NCBI GenBank assembly: GCA_006384855.1
Contig: VCJN01001758.1
Span: 286,561 to 350,560 of the forward strand
Direction of reading: 5' to 3'
DNA length: 64,000 bases
DNA from: Tetraselmis striata
Lineage: Eukaryota > Chlorophyta > Chlorodendrophyceae > Chlorodendrales > Chlorodendraceae
Every line of letters begins with the position of its first letter. Position 1 is the stretch's first letter. Under the pieces are notes generated by a model. It ran no database searches. It was not told the origin of the DNA and saw nothing but the letters and a program-made list of their open reading frames with translations. A program made the position numbers and the translations under genes. Positions 46,451 through 55,086 of this stretch are shown here, one piece after another.

Positions 46451-47233
46451 ATGATGTGTGCTACGAGGAAAAAGCAACAAGAGTACCTCGCGGACGACCG
46501 CCCGGCGCGCGCCTCGGGTGCTGGAGATGTTCGCCGGCACCGGGTCGGTGGGGCGCGCCATGCGGCGGCGCTGGCCCGGGTGCGGGTGATCTCGGTGGAC
46601 ACCTCGCCCAAGCACGGCCCCGCCACAGTGTGCGTGGACATCACCGAGTGGAACTTCACTGGGGCTGCGCGACATCGACATGGTGTGGGCTCCGTGCACC
46701 GAGTACGTGGTGTGCCGACAGTGCGAGCGCGACCGGGAGAGCCCCGACCGCACCTACCGCCCGGGCGGCCGTCGACATCATCGCGTACAGCCAGCCGGCC
46801 GTGTGGTTCGTGGAGAACCCGGCGTGGAGAACCCGGCGTCGGGCATGATGCACAAGCGCGACTTCATGCGGCCCTTCTTGTCGTACCGCGCCGTGTGTAG
46901 CTATTGCCGCAGGCTACCGGTCCGCATACCGCAATATATAACACTAAAATATGGTCAAACCTCGACTTGTCCAGCCTCAAGCGATGCGGGATCAGGGCGC
47001 CGGACGAGTCTTGCGCGCACTTCGCGGCGCACGGCTACCACGCGGAGTGCACGCAGAAGGGGCCGTCCCGGCTGAAGGCGACCGGCGGATTCGCCCCGGG
47101 TAACCCCACGGAGACGCTGTGGCGCGTGCTGGAGGCGCTAATGCACGCGATGTGCGAGACTGCGGAGGCGAGGCTTGGCTCCCGCGGCGGGAGCGACCCG
47201 GCGGCGGACGCTTGGCTTCACCCGGCGCGGTAG
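46451..47233 (+). pseudogene. DNA cytosine methyltransferase-like gene, multiply frameshifted
   Basis: SAM-binding motif I is visible as LEMFAGTGSVGRAM (from 46521). VISVDTSPKHG and VCVDITEWNF follow, then IDMVWAPCTEY with the catalytic Pro-Cys. Next come VDIIAYSQPAVWFVENP and TKIWSNLDLSSLKRCG, with Cys residues in the tail. This order resembles C5-methyltransferase-like proteins of algal viruses. These pieces lie in frames 0, 2, 0, 1 and 0, so at least four frameshifts break the gene. One coincides with a tandem duplication of GGAGAACCCGGCGT at about 46811-46839. The start near ATG 46451 is tentative. It is non-functional as it stands. Confidence 0.7.
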
Positions 47234-47249
47234 GACTCCCGGGCGTCCT

Positions 47250-47483
47250 CATCGCATCGTTGTACTTGTATCCATGCTCGTCCTTCTTGCGCGGCTAGTA
47301 GTACTCGCGAACGTGTTGCAGCCACGGATTGCTCGCGCCCTCCGCCTTGGCACCCGGCTCAACCGACGCAGGAGCCGCCCGGCAGCGCCAAGTACCTCCT
47401 TTATTCCCGGGGGCCACGGCGCCGGCTCCGGCTTCATCTTGGCGGCGGCCGGCGTCTTCGCCTCCGCGGGCTCGGGCCTTCAA
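47250..47483 (-). pseudogene. Small basic virion-type protein with NPWLQHV motif, interrupted by a stop
   Basis: A Pro/Ala/Lys-rich lead is followed by ASNPWLQHVREYY, a TAG at 47295-47297, then in the same frame PRKKDEHGYKYNDAMRTPG. The pattern NPW-x2-HV-x(n)-Y-x2-AM resembles short Lys/Pro-rich proteins seen in nucleocytoplasmic and Polinton-like viruses. This is recalled family knowledge, not a search result. The lead may also be frameshifted. The end is set near 47250 because no stop immediately follows. Confidence 0.45.
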
Positions 47484-48200
47484 GCGTCTAGAGCACCTCC
47501 TCTACGAAGTCTTCCGCCTTCTGGGACGACCGCCCGCCGGTCGCCCAGTTGATGATCCACCCGGCTATCCCGAAATCTGGGTTCGGCCCGAAGCTGCGGG
47601 TGGCCACCCGTGTAAGCTTTATGCGAGAGGCTTTAGTGTAGGCTAAGAAAAGGTTTCCAGCAAAGGAATTGTTACAGTGTACCGGGGTGTACATGGCTTC
47701 ATACAACTATCGGCTTATCGGGGGGCTTGGCAGTCGGTCGCATGCATGCACTAGGCTTGGATATGCAATATAGGCTTGGAATCATCGTGGAGTCATTGTC
47801 GGGGCTTAATGGTTGATGAGGGCATGACGTGTAACATGTACGCGGGGTACACGTATAGGCGGATGATTGAGCAGTATAACTACATATGTATATATAGGCG
47901 TGCTAGTATGTAAGTGAGAGAGCAATATGGGTATGGGTGCACATAGACATGCTAGTATAAGTGAGTGGACAGTATGAATATGGGTGTATACACGAGTGCG
48001 GGTATAGGCATGCAGGTGAGGTTATGGTGGTAGCCCTAACATTCCATCCCGCCCCCCCAAAAAGTAGACCCACGGGATACGCAGGGGGAAAGGGGCGGGG
48101 TATTCGGCGGACAGGGCACGATGATCAGTGTGCGCAAGCATTTGCCACAAGGAAGGGATTGTTTCGGGCATAATCATGCAGCATATCACAACTTTTTGCG

Positions 48201-48389
48201 TTACTTAACATATGGCTCCCAGGAATTGTGGAATACGGGATGGCAGTCCATAGCATGAGGCAGGCGGAGCTGGCAAGAGTTGGCATGCTGAGTTTGACAA
48301 GTAGATTGTGAGGAATATGTGTGGCGTTGACATCTAGACTTTATTGTCGTCATGAAATTTATCGGGGCGAGTTCATCAACGGTTGGCAT
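48201..48389 (-). pseudogene. Gypsy integrase C-terminal remnant
   Basis: The frame ends CHPVFHNSWEPYVK, matching the HPVFHVSLLKPY motif near the end of Gypsy/chromovirus integrases. Position and strand agree with the RT remnant at 50.2-50.6 kb. Confidence 0.55.
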
Positions 48390-50163
48390 ATGCTACGTAT
48401 GCTCAACACTTATTGGCGAGTATTGGTATTGGCGAGTTCTAACTTTTAGTTTTTCTGCATCCGGTATTTCTGTGCGATATCAATGTGATCCGCGGAGTCG
48501 ACATGTTGGCATAACAAGTGGCGGGTGTGAGCGGGTTCGTGCCGTAATAGCGGGCGTCAAACGGAGTGCATGTAGTTGCGAAGTGGTAGGCATCGTGGCA
48601 ATGAATCAAACCGGCGAGGGATAAGTTACATGGCCAGTCGTCACTACGTAACGACGGAACACGAGTGGAGCATCTTTTGCCGTAACCGAGGTGAAGCGGG
48701 GATTGCGGTATTTTAGTATTATGCGCCAAATAAGGCCGTGCGGGCGGAAAATATTGTCAATAAATAACGGGGCAAGCCGATGAGCGTCTAAGTGGATATT
48801 TCAAGGGATGAAGTGGGCTTGTACTGTAAATGTGCGTACATTGGTGTAGCGGCAAAGTCATTCCGCAGAGGGCGGCACGCCAGTGATAAACAAATTTTCT
48901 GGGAATAATTGCCTAGGGGCAGGGGTGTGAATGTACGGGGAACACGGAGCATGTGGGATGTTATGGAATTTCTTCGCGGGTTGTCAAGGTGGGCAAGTCT
49001 GTTGCGCATAATGGGTCACCATAAGTTTTCCAAATAGTAGTGGGAGTGCGTACGGCATCAATCAAGGTGGACGGTAGCGTGGGTAGAGTATTTTCGGAAT
49101 GGCCAAATTAACACAGGATTTGTCTGAGGTGGACAGGCGTACTTATCAGCTAGCATAACCCGTCGCTAGAATTATAAAACGCGATTGGGAATACGGTTAC
49201 CGTAGTAGTTTGCATCGGTGGTATAACTGGGGCGAATTGGCTGATTATTAGTTATAGATTAACTTGAAGGTGGCAGTAATGCATGGTAAGTATGAGAGAA
49301 AATCGGGCAACGTGTTAGTTCTTTGTCAAGCAGTTGAAATAATGTCGTGTTTTGTTAATTTTTGGCGTAAATCCGGACGACGAGACCGCGGGCATCGGCC
49401 TCATTCTAAAAGCTTTTCTGCATTATAATATGCTGAGCACGGGCTTCCCGGTGCGGGGCGGGGTCAGTGGTTTGCTAGGCATGATAAACCAATACGGAGC
49501 CATATAGTGAGTGACGGCGGCTTGGTTTGACCGGTGACGGAGAGTGGCATGCATGGTGTGGTATATGACCGTGATCTTAGAACTATTTGTATAGCGGCGT
49601 CTAAATTGAAATTTGTCAAATTGAAATTTGTCAGTGCGATCTGAAATTTGAAATTTGCCAGATTGAAATTTGGCAAGGCGTGACCACGCGTAAGTTCTTG
49701 GGCATATGTGAGGTATTTGGCATAGGTAGATATAGTACAACTTTGGTATAATACGCGCACCGCCGGAGATGTCCCTTTGCAGTTTCCAACAGTAGGACAA
49801 CGCTTAGGGCGTATGCAGAAGCATATATACTCTCTATAAGTGCGTAAAAGGTAACCTACATGCCCGCACGGTCTCCCGGACGAAATTTTGTGTATTGCCA
49901 CAAATATTATGAAAGGGGTGTGGTAGTCCTGCGATAGTTGTATGTATATTTATTCCGAGATTAATTGCCGAACTCGAAAAATCGTTAATTGTTGTGCCGT
50001 TACTGGCGGGGCCAATCGCGCGAATTGCAACAATGTTAATATCGGAAGGGCGAGTGCCCCGTCGGCTACTTGAAGGCCCAAATATTCGAGTTATTCGTTC
50101 AACCAGTTGCAACAATATGTGATGTTTGGCAAGAAAAACAAGCGGGATATATATGTACGTGTA

Positions 50164-50604
50164 TTAAGTGTTCATCGACGAGGGAAAAATAAATACCATG
50201 ACGTTGTCAAAGTAGACAAAAATAAAAGCGCTGTTATGCGAATGCAAAACGTTACTAATCAAGCGCTGAAACGCCGCCGGCGGGTTATTGGACAACCCAA
50301 ATGTCATGACTGGGAATTCGAGCTCACCGAGCTGTCTGAGTTTTGAACGCAACTGTGTGGGCATCCGTATGTTTGATTCCAAGTTGGTCTAGACCAAAAC
50401 TATGTCGAGCCAGGGCGGAATATATAGTACGCCGGATAGCATATTTAAGAGCATGGCGGCGTGTGGTGCTGGGAATCCCATTCGTCGGTGGTTATACACC
50501 TGTTCACATAAGTCTTTGCACATAGAAATTCGCGCGTATCCTCGCCTCGGTGCCCAAGCCATGGGGCCACGGGGCCATGGAGCCTTGTAATCCAGTGTAT
50601 GCAA
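50164..50604 (-). pseudogene. Gypsy reverse transcriptase remnant
   Basis: Pieces in two frames match RT blocks in order: LLNMLSGVLYIPPWLDIVL (block A region), then DAHTVAFKTQ, ELEFPVMTFGLSNNPPAAFQ (for the usual MPFGLTNAPATFQ) and FIFVYFDNVMVF in place of the catalytic YLDD box (here YFDN). Downstream, 50050-49900 reads RPSDINIVAIRAIGP and NDFSSSAINLGINI, the usual segment after the YLDD box. The catalytic Asp pair is lost. Confidence 0.7.
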
Positions 50605-51312
50605 GCCTCCTACGCCAAGGAGGCAGCCGTTTCTCCTGGTTATCTCACTTAATTTTATAATTGTTCTTCGGCAATGACATCGCTTGGCACATGGCTAAAA
50701 CCACAGAAAAAACGGGCGATGAATAGGGGGCAACTTGTTGGCGGCGTAGCTACCATCCCTCGCATATATATGCCCGCGCTTTGCCGGTGGTGGGTGGACG
50801 TATGCATGCGCTGTAAGACGACCGAGATTGAGCCCAATCCATGCACGCTACCGATGCAATGCATTTCATTTCCATGAGAGTGTGCCAAAAGTCATGTCGT
50901 CGTGATGGGACCAATAATCCCAGGCACAATTTTCCAAGCTGCAAGATAAGCGCTGTTGGCCGCGCCTCGCTGGGTGAAAGTAGCACAGTCACATAAAGTT
51001 CCTTCGATTCCATAGGTGCATACTTATACCGCTCGCACTGTAGGCGAAGCGCGGGCTGGCCCGCTCGACAGCAATGTCGCCAATGCTGCACAGGTCCGCG
51101 CGCATTTTGTCACATATGTTACCCATCAACCAAAGGGAAAAGCCAAAATGACGGGGTCCGCGCGACGTGGAGACCTATCCAAGGGGTCCTCGCGCCTGGG
51201 AGCTTGCGTGGAAGGCCACATTACATGCCCCCATCATGCGCCCCCACCCACAGTGGGTTGGCTGGGATGCAGAATGGGAGGCAACTTTGACGGCCATAAT
51301 ATTTCGGAGTAT

Positions 51313-51395
51313 TATCAGATTGGGCTGAAAATTAGTGCGTTGGAAAGCGCAGGTCACGGGCATTCCAACGCACTAACTTGCAGCCCAATCTGATA
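51313..51395. repeat. 33-bp near-perfect hairpin
   Basis: Arms 51313-51345 and 51363-51395 pair with two mismatches around a 17-nt loop. The left arm begins TATCAGATTGGGCTG and ends TTAGTGCGTTGGAA. It is the strongest long hairpin noticed in the window. It may be a fold-back element or the tip of a decayed inverted-repeat transposon. Confidence 0.85.
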
Positions 51396-51942
51396 GAATT
51401 TTTTGAATTAAAACGTGATTGCAATATTACTGCTTCTTACATGGCGAACATGCAGTTTGCGAATGTCGCATGTAGCCCGCTAGCTGACCATAGACTCCAA
51501 ACCATGCGCCGCGTGGCATGGGGTAGGTGGCCAACACATGTATCTCGGCGACCATGGGAGAAAAATACGGTTCTTGACGTCCAAATGTCGGCGTGCCGTG
51601 CGCTCAAATCGTTCACAGCCCGGCTGTGCAACACTTGTTACACTGGTAGTGCCGCATAACAGGCGACGCGCGGGCCACGCGCGACGTCGCATTGGCCCTA
51701 TCACACCATGTGCACGCTCTTTCATGGTTATCCTCGCAATGGCTCCAACGGCGTAGACTATGCGTGGGTTTACCGACTAGAAGCGACCAAACCCAAATCA
51801 TACGCGTAAAACATGCAGTGACTTTTGTGGGCTGCTGTATAATGCAGCTGTCGTAGTCAATATTGCAAATGCGCATGCCGCCATTGCAAGGTCGGACAAA
51901 TAAGACATGTGCATCATAAGGCGGAAGCGATTACCCAATAAA

Positions 51943-52086
51943 TTATTTGTCCATCCAGGCGAGCACCTCTTTCTTCGCCGCCAGCTTGTCCGCACCGGCG
52001 GTCGCGAGCTTGCGCACCTTGGACGCCACTTTCTTGAACGACTTTTCGGCGATGGCCACAAGGACGACCTGGGTGACCGGGCCCAT
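51943..52086 (-). CDS. Intact 47-aa lysine-rich small protein beside the capsid gene
   Basis: ATG at 52086-52084, TAA at 51945-51943. It begins MGPVTQVVLVAIAEKSFKKV and ends KEVLAWMDK. It has 10 Lys in 47 residues, alanine-rich, with a hydrophobic start and a regular i/i+4 basic spacing that suggests one amphipathic helix. It is transcribed away from the capsid gene and is the only unbroken gene in the right viral block. A virion-core or membrane-active peptide is possible; no family recognised. Confidence 0.6.
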   Translation of the reverse strand: MGPVTQVVLVAIAEKSFKKVASKVRKLATAGADKLAAKKEVLAWMDK

Positions 52087-52522
52087 GTTGAATTACATAT
52101 GGCATCGAAAGTAGGAGTCTCGAGCCCGATGGAGGCTCACTCCTTTGGCCCGAGCCCCCGGTCGCCGACTTAGTCGGCAGTGGTGTGTGTGTGTGGGGGG
52201 GGGGGGGGGGGGGCGGTGCCGACTTTGTCGGCAACCTTTGCACCCCTGGCGGTAGCAAAGCCCCGGCTCGCCTGGGGCGAGCCTTTGCACCGGCGCCGCC
52301 GGGCGAGAGCCCTCATTTCTCGAGCTTGGGGGCGAAGTCGCCCTTGCCGTCTTCGCGCTCCGGGATGTAGTGAGTATGCAAATTGGCGCCGATCAGGTCG
52401 ACGCGCGGCTCTTTGGTTCCGAGCATCCGCGGGGCGGGGCGATCTGTTCCTAGCATCTCTCCTCTCTTTACCTAAGCGGCGACATTTTGCTCTACGTTGT
52501 AAAGCATTAAGAGAGAGAAGTC
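52087..52522. promoter_or_regulatory. Divergent intergenic region with paired hairpins
   Basis: Lies between the small lysine-rich ORF (minus) and the capsid gene (plus). Two near-identical palindromes, GCCGACTTAGTCGGC (52164-52178) and GCCGACTTTGTCGGC (52218-52232), flank a (GT)n/poly(G) tract. CCTTTGCACC is repeated at about 52236 and 52282. These could be shared promoter or replication elements. Confidence 0.45.
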
Positions 52523-53753
52523 ATGTCCGGCCCCACCAACGTCGTGTTCTCCGATGCCCTCAACTACAAGACCAAGCCCGCCGCCGCCCCGGGCGAGATC
52601 AAGCGCCAGAACGTCCCCACCTTCACCAAGAACTCCTTCAACCCCGGCGACACCATGATATTAGTTCCACATCTCGACCCAGCGCCCCAACCAGGTGTTG
52701 AACGGGCGCCGGTCGTACGTGAAGTTCACGCTGACCAGCCCGGACGCCAACGCCATGGCCCCGGACTACACCACCGACTCGATGATCGAGTCGATGGAGC
52801 TGTACCACGGGTCCGAGCTCATCGAGCAGAATAGCCAGTACGGCGCGCTCGCCTACCTCGTGAAGGACTTCCGGAGCAACGCCAAGGTGGAGGAGATGCT
52901 GGAGGGCCAGCACCTGAGCACCTCCCGGACCGGCGCCACCGTGCCGGCCGCGAACGGCGGCACCTTGCAGGTGTGCATCAAGCTGCTGCCGGGCATCATC
53001 GTCACCATGCATCCCAAGTTCCCCGCCTACGCGTGCAGCAACGGCGACCTGCGCCCGGAGCTCACCCTGGCGTCCACCGCGTCCGGGCTGGTGAACGACA
53101 CCGCCGTGAGCGCGTGGATGATGTCTGGCGCGGAGATGACGCTCGAGTACGTAGAGATGTCGCCCGCTGAGATCGCTTGGCTGCCCAAGGACATGTCCTT
53201 CTCCTTCGAGAGCTTCGAGAGCTTGAGCCCCACCATCCCGGCCGGGACCACAACGAGTACACGATCGTGACCTTATCGTTGTCGAGCGTGAAGGCGCTGT
53301 GGACCATGTACCACTTCACCTCCAACATGACCTCCGCCACCGCCAAGACGGTGTCTAACTACCCCAGCCCGCATCTCGCGGAGTGGCAGTACGAGATCGG
53401 CGGCGTGCTTCACCCGTCCGCCCCGGTCCGCAGCACCGTGGAGACTTCCGCGGAGGTGCTCAAGGCGCAGCACGCGTTGGGCGTGATGGACGACGTGCTC
53501 CACGTCAACAAGACGCAGTATGAGCTGGCGACCGCCGGCGCCACGGACGCGGGCTTCGTGCTCGCCCATGACCTGGAGTACATCACCAACGTTGGCCCCC
53601 GGGCGAAGAGCGGGGTGGACACCCGGGGCAAGGACGTGTTCCCTGAACTTGAAGTGAGCGTCCGCGACCAGGCACGCGATCCGCCTGGACTCATTCGCAC
53701 ACTTCAACGGCGTGCTGAGCATCACGGCATGCCAGTGCTCCGTGAGCAAGTAG
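52523..53753 (+). pseudogene. Major capsid protein-like gene of a Polinton-like virus, frameshifted
   Basis: Opens MSGPTNVVFSDALNYKTK at 52523. Frames switch near 52665, near 53250 and near 53675, ending TAG 53751-53753 (about 410 codons overall). Pieces include RSYVKFTLTSPDANAM, SMIESMELYHGSELIEQN, AYACSNGDLRPEL and LWTMYHFTSNMTSAT. A repeated pattern of short beta-strands and loops with an early Lys/Phe-rich strand suits a double jelly-roll capsid. Size and style resemble capsid proteins of algal Polinton-like viruses and virophages. There are at least three frameshifts, so no full-length product. Evidence is pattern-based; a profile search would settle the exact lineage. Confidence 0.65.
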
Positions 53754-55086
53754 AGGCCGTCCGTTCTTGCGGACGCGTCCGCGATGCGGCGCAAGGGAGG
53801 CGGCAATGTCCGCGATGCGGCGCAAGGGAGGCGGCAGTGTCTGCGGGCCCGCGCCTCGAGCCAGGAAGCCCTAAATATAAATCCTTAAGCGGACGGGTAC
53901 TGAATATGGGATCCCCAATGATTGCGGTTAAAGCAGTATAAATCCTATGGTTATAAAAGCTCGACATAAATTTGCAAAGTTCCGGGGCTTCATGTCATAA
54001 AACTCTATATTCAGCTGCCCTACTGTTCATAAACTCAGATTCGGCGACGAAAAGGGGCCCGGGACTTATGTGGAGGGGTGCATATTCGGCTTGCTGCCTC
54101 TTTTTCTTTTTATTGTCCCGCGCCCGACGCGGGACATAGTGATTGATGACTAAACAATGATACAAAGGATGATTTTTATACATAGATCGATACATGATTA
54201 TAACAATATAATTATTCTACATAGATAGGATTCCAGACGCTTATGTATTTTTATTCGCATCACTCATGCAACGACTTATTTACTCCGCCGGCCAGTAGTC
54301 GCTATGCCGCTGTAGCGCGGCGGCTGTAATCATTTGATAAATCGCCGCCGCGGCAAGCAGACGTTTATTCCGCTTGAGTACTAGTGATTGGCACCGCCAA
54401 GCTAATAAATAAACAATATTGGCAAACAGTGTAGTTCCAACTTCGTCTGCTAGCCGCCATTTTCGTTTTGTATAGATGTCGGTAGATTACTGCTCGCATC
54501 TACATCACATTATTTGCCAAGTACCGCTTGTGCGAGGCGCTTTGGGCCGCCGGAGCGCCCAACTTGGGCGTATAGGTTCTTAATATATCCGATAGATCAT
54601 TATTTATCACCAAGCCCCCCCTTCCCTTTGTTGAAGGCCTCCAATATCCGTGTGTGGCGGTGCTACTGTAGCCAATAAGCACGCCGGGGATACATGAGTT
54701 TGGAGTATAGTAGGCCCTTTATTCTAACCCAGCAAGGGACAGTAGGCAACATTAGGCAAGCATGAGCATGTACTTATAGACAGATGAAACCACGATTGCT
54801 TTGTTCCCACCACATCCAAATGTGTGTCGTCCTGCCACTGTCGCGAGGTCAACTGCTTACCCGCGTCTCCCTGCCTCAATTTACTAGCCTTTCATCAGAG
54901 ATCCTTATTCTCAATTCATTTGACCTTCCGCGGCACCGCTGGCCCGGTACTGTGCCTCCAAAGAGCTACTAGCGATTCATAATTACATAGGCAGCCTTAC
55001 CCAAAGCTGCCTGGCCGGGCCTGTGCGCCTCACCCGCCAGATGTCCCAGTAAGCATGGGATTACTAGACAATGGGACCTATTGCGC
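53754..55086. other. A/T-rich region between viral block and MSH6
   Basis: No gene recognised. Holds a short palindromic stretch near 54115-54140 (CCCGCGCCCGACGCGGG). The MSH6 3' UTR should lie at its right end. Confidence 0.5.

Larger units (their letters stand above)
47650..51900 (-). mobile_element. Degenerate Ty3/Gypsy retrotransposon between the viral blocks
   Basis: Compositionally distinct (A/T-richer) from the viral blocks. Minus-strand fragments follow Gypsy pol order from right to left: reverse transcriptase at about 50604-50164, RT/connection at about 50100-49850 and the end of an integrase at about 48250-48201. LTRs were not identified, so the limits are those of the change in base composition. 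Confidence 0.65.
43808..53760. mobile_element. Decayed integrated Polinton-like/virophage-type virus, split by a retrotransposon
   Basis: Two GC-rich blocks (43.8-47.6 and 51.9-53.8 kb) hold virus-like genes without introns: capsid protein, DNA methyltransferase, an NPWLQHV-type virion protein and several unknown ORFs. Most are broken by frameshifts. An A/T-richer block (47.65-51.9 kb) with Ty3/Gypsy remnants lies between. No packaging ATPase, integrase or helicase-primase was recognised, and no terminal inverted repeats were found, so limits are approximate. The capsid gene and overall style point to the small dsDNA viruses that integrate in algal genomes. It is an old, non-functional copy. 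Confidence 0.7.
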
